In this document: in pieces, positions 35,812 to 45,423 of the stretch | Position numbering within the stretch: the stretch's first letter is position 1 | Layout of the letters: the number at the start of each line of letters is the position of its first letter | Source of the DNA: Sinomicrobium soli | Lineage (GTDB): Bacteria > Bacteroidota > Bacteroidia > Flavobacteriales > Flavobacteriaceae | DNA: 64,000 bases | Assembly (NCBI RefSeq): GCF_003285545.1 | Contig: NZ_QLNV01000007.1 | Coordinates: 124,001 to 188,000, forward strand | Direction: 5' to 3' | The notes under the pieces: generated by a model | The model's input: only the letters and a program-made list of their open reading frames with translations | Told to the model about the DNA's origin: nothing | Database searches by the model: none | Translations under genes and position numbers: made by a program

Positions 35812-37500
35812 TTAGTTACTGTCAGGTTGGCGGCTTTGATAGTGTTTATCACTGACGGTATCTCTTTCAGTCGGATCAGTATCCTTATATCTGAGCTGTA
35901 GTTCCTTCAGTTGCTCTTTTAGCTTTTCCACTACCTGCCGGTATTCGGGATGGTGAAAGAGATTGTTCATTTCCTTCGGGTCATTCTGCAGGTCGTATAG
36001 CTCCCACTCATCGATATCATTGTAAAAACGGATCAGCTTATACCGTTCCGTCCTGATGCCGTAATGTCTTTTTACCATATGCCATGACGGATATTCATAG
36101 TAGTGATAATACATTGCCTTACGCCAGTTTCCAGGGGCCTTTCCGGAATTGTCCATGACAGGCCTCATGGATGCCCCCTGCATGCTTTCCGGGATCTCTA
36201 TCCCCGCATAATCCAGGAAGGTAGGTGCAAAATCAAGGTTCATCACCAGTGCATCAGATACAGTACCTGCAGCTATTTTTTCCGGATACCGGATCATCAA
36301 TGGGGTACGCAGGCTCTCTTCATACATAAAACGCTTGTCGAAAAAACCGTGTTCCCCCAGGAAAAAGCCCTGATCCGAGGTATACACTATAATGGTATTA
36401 TCCAGTTCTCCCTGCTTCTCCAGGTAATCCATAAGCCGGCCTACATTTTCATCCACAGCTACCACACACGCCAGGTAGTCTTTCATGTATTGCTGGTATT
36501 TCCACCGTACCAGGTCGTCTCCCTCCGGGCGGAGCCGTTCGAACTCTGCGACCCGCCTGTCATACACCTTGCTCCACGCCGCTTTTTCTTCACCGGTCAT
36601 CCGGTTATATACCTCGAGGAACCTCGCCTTGTCCGTAGATTTATCATTGGCGTGTTCGAAGTCGTCCTCTTTGGTATCCCCGAACCGATGCCCGGCAGCA
36701 ATCCCGGTCAGGGAGTCGAGCTCCCGTGCCGTTGCCAGTTTGAGATCCCAGGCTTCCATCATATCCGTCGAAATATTCATCAGCTGTTCTTTGGCCGCCC
36801 TTCCCCTGCCGCTGAAATTGTCAAGCAGGTTACCGGGTTCGGGAAAAGTCACGTCGTCAAACATCCCGAGGTGCCGTGTGGCAGGCATCCAGTTGCGATG
36901 CGGTGCCTTTTGCTGATAGATCATCAGAAAAGGCTTGTCCTTATCCCTGCTTTCAAGAAACCCGATGGCCTTATCGGTAACAACATCCGTTACATATCCC
37001 GCTTCGGTAATACGTTTCCCGTTTTCTATAAAATCAGGGCGGTAATACTGCCCCTGGTTGGGCAGGATACTGTAATAGTCAAACCCTACCGGGGCCGACC
37101 CCAGGTGCCACTTTCCGATCATGGCGGTCTGGTACCCTGCTTTTTTAAGGAGCTGGGGATAGATCACCTGGGTACTGTCAAATACCTTCGAGTTATCGGT
37201 AAGCCCGTTTATATGACTGTATTTACCTGTGAGAATGACCGCCCTGGACGGGCCGCATATCGAATTGGTCACAAAACAATTCTTAAAAAGAATACCTTCT
37301 TCAGCAATACGGTCGATGTGCGGGGTGGAAACATACCTTTGGTCATAAGCACTTATGGCCTGTGTGGTATGGTCATCGGTCATGATGAAAATAATATTCG
37401 GCTTTTTCTCCTCTGCTCCCTTTTTGCCAGCCTCTTTACACGCCGCCATAAAAAGCAGTAAAACCACTATGCCGTAACTATTGAGAGTTTTCATGTTCAT
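35812..37500 (-). CDS. S1 family sulfatase, N-acetylglucosamine-6-sulfatase-like lipoprotein
   Basis: 562 residues. Lipobox FMAAC (C21). Formylglycine motif C82-G-P-S-R and then AVILTGKYSHINGL, DDH at 42-44 for calcium, GKWHLG, QQKAPHRNW and YTSDQGFFLGEHGFFDKRFM. The GKYSH and GFFDKRFMYEES features resemble GlcNAc-6-O-sulfatases (subfamily S1_11). Its long insert (about 215-330) is also seen in that group. It likely removes 6-O-sulfate from glucosamine units. It begins 4 bases after the CBM96-like lipoprotein gene. Confidence 0.88.
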   Translation of the reverse strand: MNMKTLNSYGIVVLLLFMAACKEAGKKGAEEKKPNIIFIMTDDHTTQAISAYDQRYVSTPHIDRIAEEGILFKNCFVTNSICGPSRAVILTGKYSHINGLTDNSKVFDSTQVIYPQLLKKAGYQTAMIGKWHLGSAPVGFDYYSILPNQGQYYRPDFIENGKRITEAGYVTDVVTDKAIGFLESRDKDKPFLMIYQQKAPHRNWMPATRHLGMFDDVTFPEPGNLLDNFSGRGRAAKEQLMNISTDMMEAWDLKLATARELDSLTGIAAGHRFGDTKEDDFEHANDKSTDKARFLEVYNRMTGEEKAAWSKVYDRRVAEFERLRPEGDDLVRWKYQQYMKDYLACVVAVDENVGRLMDYLEKQGELDNTIIVYTSDQGFFLGEHGFFDKRFMYEESLRTPLMIRYPEKIAAGTVSDALVMNLDFAPTFLDYAGIEIPESMQGASMRPVMDNSGKAPGNWRKAMYYHYYEYPSWHMVKRHYGIRTERYKLIRFYNDIDEWELYDLQNDPKEMNNLFHHPEYRQVVEKLKEQLKELQLRYKDTDPTERDTVSDKHYQSRQPDSN

Positions 37501-37504
37501 CCTG

Positions 37505-38971
37505 TTAGTCCATCCTCTCGGTGATAATCAGTTTCGGCGCCACTTCGTCCCCGGTTTCTCTCGAGCCATAGAATAACCGCTGCCCCAGGGTGTTTACCGT
37601 GGTAAGCCTCACCGATAGTTTTCCGTCTGTTTCCGTCTGCAACTTGTCGGTAACATCAAATTTGTGTTCTATACCCGAATCAGCGCTGCTGCCTATGAGA
37701 TAGTTGCTGGTATAAGTAGCCAGGGGCGTTGTTTCCGATGCCGGTTTGGTATTGGCGGTAACCGTCATTTCTCCCCACGAATCATCGCTTACATAAAACA
37801 AGGACTGGGTAGTAGGGCCTCCGTAATTGGTTTCCGCATTTTTCCAGTTGCTTTCCCTGATAGTGGTCAACACGACCTGGGCATCAATGATCCGTCCGGG
37901 ATCTATACCTTCCAGGTCAAATTTAAAATAGCATTCGCGAAAATCATTATCCGAATTACCGTCACTGACCACCAGGCTCGTCTTGTCCCCTCCGTTGTCA
38001 TCCGAATTACCGGAACCATTCCTGCCCCGGGTCCAGGCGTCGGCCTCTACGATAATTTCAGATACTTTTGTCGGCAGATCGTCATCCACGATCTCCAGTT
38101 CGTACTCCAGAATATTGCCGGGGAACAGGTTCTTTCCCATATCATCGAGTAGCAGTACTACCGTTTTGTTGCCTTCTATGGCCCCGTTATCTACCGGGGT
38201 GATCTCAAATTCAATACCGGTAGTCCCCGCAGCATAAGGCACCTGCATATACCCGTCGCTCAGGGAAATTCCTGTGGTAAAGTCTGTTTCGGGTACGGCG
38301 GTACCACTCACTTTGATACCCAGTGTTCCGGATAATGATGTCGCCTCCGATAATTCCAGGCTTACTCTGGCCGGTTCGGTGCTGTTTTCCTGAACAACCC
38401 CCTCAGCTGCGGCAAACTGGATAAAAGGCGGTATGGGTTCGTTCTCCAGTACGTCAATGGTGAGTTCGGCAAATATCTGGTTGTTGTCGTCCCTGGAACC
38501 TTTATTGGATGCTATGAGAAAAGCCCCTTCCCCCTCCAGGTTCTTCAGGAGCACTTTTACCTTCCTGATCCCATCCTTATCGCCGTTGTATTCCCCGTCA
38601 TCTGCAGGAACAAAGACAAAACTCATTATCTCCTGGTCCGGCTTGATGGAAAAGAGGCTGTCCATGCTATCTCCCGGTAGCATAAACACGTCGCCTTCCA
38701 CATCCGAACTGTCTGCCACAATTTCAAAGGACACGCTGTTGAACAACCTTTTGGATACCCCCACCTGTATTTCGGCAGAGGTTTCTCCTTCCCTTACCAC
38801 TGCGGTATCTTTTAGAAATCCTATGGCTGCCCCGGGTTCACGGTCCATTCCGTAACTGGGGCTATCATCTGTTCCGCAGGAAACCAGTAGCAATAACAGG
38901 AGTGCCAGTACGCATCCCGGTATAAATCCCGGTGTGTTTTGATTATATATAGCTGTGATCTTCATATTCAC
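37505..38971 (-). CDS. Surface lipoprotein with Calx-beta repeats and a CBM96/DNRLRE-like domain
   Basis: 488 residues. A long basic N-terminus leads to lipobox LLLVSC followed by GTDDSP. Two Calx-beta-like repeats occupy about 55-285 (AVVREGETSAEIQVGVSKRL; GVVQENSTEPARVSLELSEA). The last 200 residues, beginning SEIIVEADAWTRGRNGSG and running through CYFKFDLEGI and RLFYGSRETGDEVAPKLIIT, resemble the CBM96/DNRLRE carbohydrate-binding fold. It sits right after susD, the slot of SusE/F surface glycan-binding proteins, and so probably binds glycosaminoglycan chains. Specificity cannot be read. Confidence 0.8.
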   Translation of the reverse strand: MNMKITAIYNQNTPGFIPGCVLALLLLLLVSCGTDDSPSYGMDREPGAAIGFLKDTAVVREGETSAEIQVGVSKRLFNSVSFEIVADSSDVEGDVFMLPGDSMDSLFSIKPDQEIMSFVFVPADDGEYNGDKDGIRKVKVLLKNLEGEGAFLIASNKGSRDDNNQIFAELTIDVLENEPIPPFIQFAAAEGVVQENSTEPARVSLELSEATSLSGTLGIKVSGTAVPETDFTTGISLSDGYMQVPYAAGTTGIEFEITPVDNGAIEGNKTVVLLLDDMGKNLFPGNILEYELEIVDDDLPTKVSEIIVEADAWTRGRNGSGNSDDNGGDKTSLVVSDGNSDNDFRECYFKFDLEGIDPGRIIDAQVVLTTIRESNWKNAETNYGGPTTQSLFYVSDDSWGEMTVTANTKPASETTPLATYTSNYLIGSSADSGIEHKFDVTDKLQTETDGKLSVRLTTVNTLGQRLFYGSRETGDEVAPKLIITERMD

Positions 38972-38992
38972 TGATTTTTATTTGCTTGACAT

Positions 38993-40711
38993 TTATCTGT
39001 ACCCGTTATTGGTCGGGTCCGTTTCGAGAATTGCCGGGTTCTGGCTGATCTCCGCGGAGAAAGGAATGGGCAGTAACACATGCTTATCCTGTATATTATA
39101 GGCCGGAAGATAGTCCGTTTCCTTATCAAAGCCCTGGGCTACCATTTTGGTCCCGGTCTCTTTTACGGTCTCGACCAGTATACCCCATCTTACCAGGTCG
39201 GGTTTCCTGAGGTTCTCAAAAGCCAGCTCCCATTTCCTCTCATTCCTGATCTGCTGACGGAACTGCTCACCCGGACCACCGCTAAGATCAACTTCCGCAT
39301 CGGGGGCATCAGGGTTCAGGGCACGGGCATTCCTTCGCACCTGGTTAATGGCTTCATAGGCATTATTTATAGTTACTCCGGGAGGTAATGTACCGCCGTT
39401 CATCACGGTTTCATTAACACTTTCTGCCAACATTAAAAGTACGTCGGCATACCGGATAACCGGCCAGTTCATGATATCGTAATTCTTATCGGGTGATATT
39501 GACCCTATCAGGTATCTCCTGAATTTTCCCGCTCCCCATTTCAATTGTTGCCGCTGCAGCGGTACGAATTCATCGTCATTGTTAATTTCGAATTGTGCAA
39601 TGGTCCAGTCCCTTCTCAGGCTGTCTCCCTCTTCATACGAATCAAAAAACGTAGGCAGGGGATATCTTCTCGGGGCCCCGCGGCCATAACTGGAATTATC
39701 GGCCTGTTGGACTCCGTGCCATACGCCTACGGTACTGGCATCTCCCCTTGTACTTCCCTGAAAGGAAAAATGCACCTCCCACATACTCGATCTCAGGTCG
39801 TATACTTTTTCGGCCAGGTTGCGGAAAACCTGTGGAAAGGGCTGGTCAAAATCTCCGCCGATCCCTACGGGTGCTATGGTCGTGTTTAACTGGTGTTCAC
39901 CACCGGACACCACGGCCCAGGCCTGTTCTGCCGCTTTTTCAAATTTCGATGTATCCTGCACGGGGTACCCTGCCCAATTGAGATAAATACGGGCCAGGAT
40001 GCCCTGTGCAGCTCCCTTATTAATTCTTCCCGCAGATTTTACTGCCGAGGCGGGGGGCAGATATGCGATGGCCTGAAGCATATCGGCCTCTATCTGCTGA
40101 TATACTTCTTCTTTCGGGGCCCTTTGCGACTGTAATTCGTCCAGAGATATCTCCGAACTCAACCTGAGGGGTACATCTCCCCAGTTTTTCACCAGTTGGA
40201 AATACATAAAACCTCGAAGGAAATACGCATCTCCCAGGATATTATTATAGGCATTCAGGTCTGCCGTTTCCTCGTCTGAAGGATCTTCGATCTCCGCCTG
40301 CCTGTCGCGTAATGCCGTAACCCTGTCAATGACCAGGTTGGCCCTGTTTATCCCGTCGTAAAAGGCTGTCCATACCTGTCCTATCCATCCGTTGTTCTCC
40401 TGTATCTGGTAATTGGCCAGCATATCATCGTCCAGCCCCCTGTTCTGACGCCAGTACCGCTCGAGGTCGGTCCCGGAATGAAAATACAGTAAGTATCCTC
40501 TTCCGTACAGGTCTTCCGTGCCCAGTACGTCGTATACCCCCATCAGGCCCAGTTCGGCCGAGTTGACATCCGTAAAAAAATTGTCTCCTGTAAAATCGGA
40601 ATACACTTCTTCTTCCAGGTCCTTCTCACATCCGGTAATTGCAAAGAGCATTAATACGGGGATAATAACCCGGAGTACACTCTTCTTATTCAATATTGTC
40701 TTCATACTCAA
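38993..40711 (-). CDS. SusD/RagB-family outer-membrane lipoprotein (GAG locus)
   Basis: 572 residues. Signal and lipobox end at C28 (FAITGC), followed by EKDLEEEVYSDFTGDNFFTD. SusD hallmarks: GDAYFLRGFMYFQLVKNWGD, VPLRLS, IEADMLQAIAYLPP, KGAAQGILARIYLNWAGYPV, and the C-terminal RNERKWELAFENLRKPDLVR and LLPIPFSAEISQNPAI blocks. It binds oligosaccharides at the outer face and caps the SusC barrel, whose gene ends 21 bases upstream. Confidence 0.95.
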   Translation of the reverse strand: MSMKTILNKKSVLRVIIPVLMLFAITGCEKDLEEEVYSDFTGDNFFTDVNSAELGLMGVYDVLGTEDLYGRGYLLYFHSGTDLERYWRQNRGLDDDMLANYQIQENNGWIGQVWTAFYDGINRANLVIDRVTALRDRQAEIEDPSDEETADLNAYNNILGDAYFLRGFMYFQLVKNWGDVPLRLSSEISLDELQSQRAPKEEVYQQIEADMLQAIAYLPPASAVKSAGRINKGAAQGILARIYLNWAGYPVQDTSKFEKAAEQAWAVVSGGEHQLNTTIAPVGIGGDFDQPFPQVFRNLAEKVYDLRSSMWEVHFSFQGSTRGDASTVGVWHGVQQADNSSYGRGAPRRYPLPTFFDSYEEGDSLRRDWTIAQFEINNDDEFVPLQRQQLKWGAGKFRRYLIGSISPDKNYDIMNWPVIRYADVLLMLAESVNETVMNGGTLPPGVTINNAYEAINQVRRNARALNPDAPDAEVDLSGGPGEQFRQQIRNERKWELAFENLRKPDLVRWGILVETVKETGTKMVAQGFDKETDYLPAYNIQDKHVLLPIPFSAEISQNPAILETDPTNNGYR

Positions 40712-40732
40712 GTTTTAAAAATTAGGAATGGT

Positions 40733-43700
40733 TTAAAATGCAACGGAGATCCCTCCTACAAATGTCCTGCTCCTCGGATAGGCTCCGAAATCCACCCCGG
40801 AGGTCAGACCGTTACCCCTTGTACTCACTTCCGGGTCATACCCCGTATAGCTGGTCCACGTAACAAGGTTCTGTGCTGTCACATAAATTCTCAGTCTTTT
40901 GATAAACATTTTGTTTAACCATTCTTCGGGGATCCTGTATCCCAGTGATACTGTTTTTAACCTGAGGTAAGAGCCGTCTTCTATGTACTGGCTGGTAAGC
41001 ACCTGGGTATTGTCGTCTATGGTCCTGAAGGTTGCGGCATTGTTTTGTTCCTCGGTATTGTCTGCCCGCCACCGGTTTACGATTTCAGGGATAAAGTTCC
41101 GGACACTTTTCAGGTTGGAGGTCCACAATACCCGGTTTGCATTGTACACATCATTACCGTACGACCATTGAAGAAACACACTCAGGTCAAAGCCCTTATA
41201 GGAAAATGTGTTATTAAACCCTCCGAAAAAAACCGGGTTGGGATTACCGAGAACCACTTTGTCGTCATCATTGATCACGCCATCTCCATTGACGTCTACA
41301 TATTTTCTATGCCCCGGGCTGGCCTCACCGAAAGCCACATCCACATATGGTGCCCCCGACTCATCAAAGTCATCCGCCCTGTAAATACCGTCGTCCTTAA
41401 AGCCGTACATCCGTCCGAAAGGCTGTCCCACTACGGTGATAAAGTCGTTGACATAGGGGTCCTGGCTCGGGGTATTGTTATACCAGGAAGAACTGCTGTA
41501 CAAGGTGTCGTTTTCCACCAGCCCGAGGGTCTTGCTCTTCGGGAAAGAGATATTAAAATCGGAGGTCCACCGCAGTTCATTATCTATATTCACGGTACTC
41601 AATGCCAGTTCGAGACCTTCGTTCCTGATCTTTCCTATATTCCTGTATACACTGCTTACGCCCACCGTTGCAGGGGTCGGGGCCCTCAGTAACAGGTCCC
41701 TGGAATCTTTGCGGTACAGGTCTGCAGTAAACAGCACGCGATTGTCGAGCAATCCTATATCAAGCCCTATATCTACCTGTTGCTGGGTTTCCCATTGTAT
41801 GTCCGGGTTTGCAAGGTTGGCCGGCCGCACCCCGGCGGCAATACCGTTTTCCATTCCGTATGTTGTGGTACTCAGGAGTGCGGAAGACACAAATGCGGGA
41901 ATACGGTTGTTCCCTACCTGCCCCCACTCTACTCTTAGTTTTCCATCGCTTAAGACATCAGACCCAAGCAGGAAGGATTCTTGGGAAAACCTCCAGGCAC
42001 CGGACAGTGAGGGGAACAGACCGAACTTTTTATTCTTTCCGAACCTGGAAGACCCGTCTCTTCTTACCGTGGCGGTAAACAGGAACCTGTCGTCATAAGT
42101 ATAATTTACACGGGAAAAGTAGGATATCAACTTGTTGGTAGGGCTTTTGGACGAAGCGGGAAAACCCGCCTCGGTAGCCGCGCCTATATTATCCAGCCCG
42201 AGGTTGGGCTCGGGAAAAACACTTCCCGAAGCTTCGGTATAATAATCTTCGGCATTCTGATAATCAAATCCGAGGAGTCCCGAGAAACGATGTTTCTTGC
42301 CTATTTTCCTTTTATAGGACAAGGTTGTGGACAACAGCATGTTAGTAGCTTCCTGTTGTATGATGGTCCCCCTGGTAAAGCCATTTCTCCTTTCAAAGGC
42401 GCTGTTCTTTTCATCAAAACTTCCCCGTTTCCTGAACACCTTGCGCAGTCCGCCCATAACCCTGAAATCCAGATCCTTGAGTATACTGTATTCCAGGTAC
42501 CCGTTAAAGCTGAAGGTATGCCTGTCATCTTCCCTCACCTGTGTACGGGAATTTACTATGGGGTTACTGATGGGGGCCCCTTCTTCGGTATCCGGATCTT
42601 CCGGCATGTTGATCAGGTCTTCGTTGGTATAGAACAATCCCCCTGTCGGCCTCCCCTGAACGATATCCTTCAGCAGGTTGAAACGCGCATTACTGGCCCC
42701 TCCTTCGACACTCGGGTCAAGGATATTGGTAGACGTATGGGCTCCGGTTATCCCGGTTTTGGTGTATGAGATATTGGCCCCGGCCTTTAAATTATCATAT
42801 ATTTTCTGATCCAGCTTTAATTTCAGGTAGGTACGTTCAAAACCGCTGTTTTCCAAAAGTCCCTCTCCCTTATAATTGGAAAACGACAGATTGTACTTTG
42901 TTTCTTCACTGCCTCCGCTTACCGTAGCAGAGTGACTTTGCACCTCGGTCTGGTTGAATACTTCCTCCTGCCAGTCTATTCCTTTTATACTGGAACCGTC
43001 TTCCTTCCGGTACAGGCTCAGAGGGCCATATTTACGGTCGGCATTCTGGGCATTTATTTCGTATTGCAGGTCTACAAAATCGTAAGGGCTGAGCACATCT
43101 ATCCTCTTGGTGATATTTTCAATACCGTAAAACATGTCATAACTCACTTCGGTTTTTCCGGCAACTCCGCCTTTGGTAGTGATCATGACGACCCCGTTAC
43201 CCCCCCTGGAACCATATATGGCTACTGCAGAGGGGCCTTTGAGGATCTCCATCGATTCAATATCGGATTGTGCAATGGTAGACGGATCAAAATCTTCCAC
43301 CGGAAACCCGTCTATGACATACAGGGGAGAATTGGACTGTGTCAGGGACCCTGTTCCCCTGATTTTAATGGAAGAACCAGAACCCGGACGTCCCTGGCTG
43401 GAAGTGACCTGCACCCCGGCCACCCTTCCCGCAAGGGCATCGTCAAACGATCCCACCGGCGCCTTGGCCACACTCTCCACATCTACGGAGCCTGTAGCCC
43501 CGGTAAGGTCCCGTTTTCTGGCCTGACCATACCCGATAACAACTACTTCATCCAGTTTGGACACATCTTCTATCAAAGTAATATTCACCTGGTCTTTTCC
43601 GGATGCGGGTACTTCCTGCGTGATATACCCGAGGTGACTGAAGACCAGTATATCATTTTCACCTTCCAGTGATATGGTATACAGTCCGTCAAAATCAGTG

Positions 43701-43897
43701 ATCACCCCCCTGGTGGTATTTCTGACCGTTACCGTAACCCCGGGCATGGGCATTCCATCTTCACTAACTACTTTCCCGCTTATTTCCGCCTGTTCCTGGC
43801 TGTATACCACAATATTCAGGGACAGTATCAATAATAAGGAAAAAAGAGGCCTGGAACTACTCCAGAACAAATTCTTCAAATAGGATATGTGTTTCAT
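40733..43897 (-). CDS. SusC/RagA TonB-dependent transporter (GAG locus)
   Basis: 1054 residues from ATG 43897 (MKHISYLKNLFW). The frame opens at 43918, but a TATGTTTG -7 box at 43929-43936 leaves almost no leader for that start. There is no STN domain: after the signal a CarboxypepD_reg domain comes at once (AEISGKVVSEDGMPMPGVTV), then DEVVVIGYGQARKRDLTGAT, the plug (SPLYVIDGFPVEDFDP, SMEILKGPSAVAIYGSRGGN) and the barrel ending VGGISVAF. Lack of STN fits control by the HTCS rather than by sigma/anti-sigma. It should import heparan or chondroitin oligosaccharides. Confidence 0.96.
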   Translation of the reverse strand: MKHISYLKNLFWSSSRPLFSLLLILSLNIVVYSQEQAEISGKVVSEDGMPMPGVTVTVRNTTRGVITDFDGLYTISLEGENDILVFSHLGYITQEVPASGKDQVNITLIEDVSKLDEVVVIGYGQARKRDLTGATGSVDVESVAKAPVGSFDDALAGRVAGVQVTSSQGRPGSGSSIKIRGTGSLTQSNSPLYVIDGFPVEDFDPSTIAQSDIESMEILKGPSAVAIYGSRGGNGVVMITTKGGVAGKTEVSYDMFYGIENITKRIDVLSPYDFVDLQYEINAQNADRKYGPLSLYRKEDGSSIKGIDWQEEVFNQTEVQSHSATVSGGSEETKYNLSFSNYKGEGLLENSGFERTYLKLKLDQKIYDNLKAGANISYTKTGITGAHTSTNILDPSVEGGASNARFNLLKDIVQGRPTGGLFYTNEDLINMPEDPDTEEGAPISNPIVNSRTQVREDDRHTFSFNGYLEYSILKDLDFRVMGGLRKVFRKRGSFDEKNSAFERRNGFTRGTIIQQEATNMLLSTTLSYKRKIGKKHRFSGLLGFDYQNAEDYYTEASGSVFPEPNLGLDNIGAATEAGFPASSKSPTNKLISYFSRVNYTYDDRFLFTATVRRDGSSRFGKNKKFGLFPSLSGAWRFSQESFLLGSDVLSDGKLRVEWGQVGNNRIPAFVSSALLSTTTYGMENGIAAGVRPANLANPDIQWETQQQVDIGLDIGLLDNRVLFTADLYRKDSRDLLLRAPTPATVGVSSVYRNIGKIRNEGLELALSTVNIDNELRWTSDFNISFPKSKTLGLVENDTLYSSSSWYNNTPSQDPYVNDFITVVGQPFGRMYGFKDDGIYRADDFDESGAPYVDVAFGEASPGHRKYVDVNGDGVINDDDKVVLGNPNPVFFGGFNNTFSYKGFDLSVFLQWSYGNDVYNANRVLWTSNLKSVRNFIPEIVNRWRADNTEEQNNAATFRTIDDNTQVLTSQYIEDGSYLRLKTVSLGYRIPEEWLNKMFIKRLRIYVTAQNLVTWTSYTGYDPEVSTRGNGLTSGVDFGAYPRSRTFVGGISVAF

Positions 43898-43928
43898 AAA
43901 ATATAGTGTTTGGTTCATTTTTCCCTAA

Positions 43929-43936
43929 CAAACATA
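43929..43936 (-). promoter_or_regulatory. -7 box upstream of susC (GAG locus)
   Basis: TATGTTTG on the minus strand matches TAnnTTTG and lies 31 bases before the preferred susC start at 43897. No clear -33 box is seen, which fits an activator-dependent promoter. Confidence 0.5.
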
Positions 43937-44162
43937 GAGTTAACCTCAAAAGAGACGTTAAAGTTTTGTTTAAAATCGTTTTGATTTCGTTGAAATATCC
44001 GCACAATAAGCAGGTATAAGGGAGGAAGAGACCGTTACCTCTTCACAGCGGCAGGTTCAGGGCTTACTACATTGCCGAATACACAGGCTGGTTCGGGGTT
44101 CTGACAGAAGTATGACCTGTATCCCGGCACTTCACCGAAACAGGTAAACGGGGCACATACCC
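43937..44162. other. Leader between heparinase I and susC
   Basis: 226 bases. It contains a 6-bp stem GAAGAG/CTCTTC (44025-44044, 8-nt loop) without a U run, and AT-rich DNA next to the susC promoter with TCGTTTTGA and TCGTTGAAA (43975-43996), a possible activator-site pair. From 44040 to 44160 the minus strand reads open for about 40 codons with six Cys but lacks an ATG. Confidence 0.4.
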
Positions 44163-45323
44163 TCAACGAGGGGTTTCTTTATACCCGGCAAGATTATATA
44201 TTACGGGAACCGTACTGTTCCCTACACGATAGATGCCGAATTTGAAATAATAACCATCTTCATCATTTCTTCCTATAAGGATTTCCGCATTATCCGCAAG
44301 TTGCCTGGTTATTTCTTTTCCCTTATCGGTATAGATCATACCAATATTTATGCGGCCCGGTTTTACCACCGTGTTTGCCTCTTTACCGTAAACGGTCCAG
44401 TCTATATCGATATCAAAGGTGATCCATTGGTCCTTGGGAAATTCCGCAAAAGGTTCTTTATACACTATGGTAGAAGCCTTATACCTGGAAGTAACGGGTT
44501 TCATGACCGGTGTTTTGGCGGGGTTGGCATTACACCTGTCGGTCTTGTCGGTGAGCCATTTTTTATCCGAATTGGCCTTGATATAAAAATAGCCGTTAGA
44601 AAAACCAAATGCCAGCGGAGGATAGCCTCCCTGTTCTATAAGCCAGCCATTGGGTTTTCCCGTTTTATAGGTGACCTCCCCGTTCCGGTCCTTTTTTGCT
44701 ATTTTATCGTAAGCGATGTTCTTTTTAAAGATCATCCTGTCATACATGGAGAGAAATTCGTCTGCACTCAGCATTTTCACTTCTCCCTCCGGGGTAGAAA
44801 CCAGCCTTCTGGAAGGCATACCGTGCCACTGGGCAAAAATGGCAGATACATCCTTCGGTAAGGAGGAAGGAATAAACACTGAAAAAGTATAACTCATGGA
44901 TGCTCCCTGCGGGCTTATCCCCTTCCCGTGATGATATACCGTTTTCATTTTGCCAGCATGCTCGTAATCACTTGCCGGAAGGCCTTTAAAATCATCACTT
45001 GTGGCATAACAATACGAAAGTTCGGCCCTTCCCTTGGTCGTTCCCCTGGCATAGCCTTCCAGCGTATTGTCTTCCCCTTTCAGTTCAAAGCGATAGGAAG
45101 GTTTTCCCTGAAAGGGCAAGGAGTAATCACGCTGAATGGCATAGGGTCGGTTTATGCCGACGCCCACCCATTGTTTATCTATGATATCACTTTTTGCTGC
45201 AGTGTCTGACTGGATATTTACACGTGGGGTCAAAGGTTCTTTGCCTTGTTCCTGCCCTTTTGTTACCGTAACAGAACACAGCAGGAAACAGCCTGCCGTA
45301 GCCCATAAAACTGATTTTTTCAT
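44163..45323 (-). CDS. hepA: Heparin lyase I (heparinase I), PL13
   Basis: 386 residues from ATG 45323 (MKKSVLWATAGCFLLCSVTV); the frame extends to 45398 without a signal. It aligns by eye, from memory, with Pedobacter heparinus heparinase I over its whole length: KPSYRFELKGEDNTLEGYA, FAQWHGMPSRRLV, PNGWLIEQGGYPPLAFGFS, YFYIKANSDKKWLTDK and ILIGRNDEDGYYFKFGIYRV. This family cuts highly sulfated heparin at 2-O-sulfated uronic acid by beta-elimination. H167 (QWHG) and the C-terminal Tyr cluster (DGYYFKFGIYR) cover the active site. The position of P. heparinus C135 is S137 here. It lies 100 bases downstream of PL8. Confidence 0.95.
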   Translation of the reverse strand: MKKSVLWATAGCFLLCSVTVTKGQEQGKEPLTPRVNIQSDTAAKSDIIDKQWVGVGINRPYAIQRDYSLPFQGKPSYRFELKGEDNTLEGYARGTTKGRAELSYCYATSDDFKGLPASDYEHAGKMKTVYHHGKGISPQGASMSYTFSVFIPSSLPKDVSAIFAQWHGMPSRRLVSTPEGEVKMLSADEFLSMYDRMIFKKNIAYDKIAKKDRNGEVTYKTGKPNGWLIEQGGYPPLAFGFSNGYFYIKANSDKKWLTDKTDRCNANPAKTPVMKPVTSRYKASTIVYKEPFAEFPKDQWITFDIDIDWTVYGKEANTVVKPGRINIGMIYTDKGKEITRQLADNAEILIGRNDEDGYYFKFGIYRVGNSTVPVIYNLAGYKETPR

Positions 45324-45423
45324 CGTGGTGAATTTAAATAATTTAATCGGAAATTTTCCGGTTGGTTTCTGAGTAATACAAATGCTTCCGGGGGCCATCC
45401 CCCGGTTGCTCCGGCGCTCCTGC

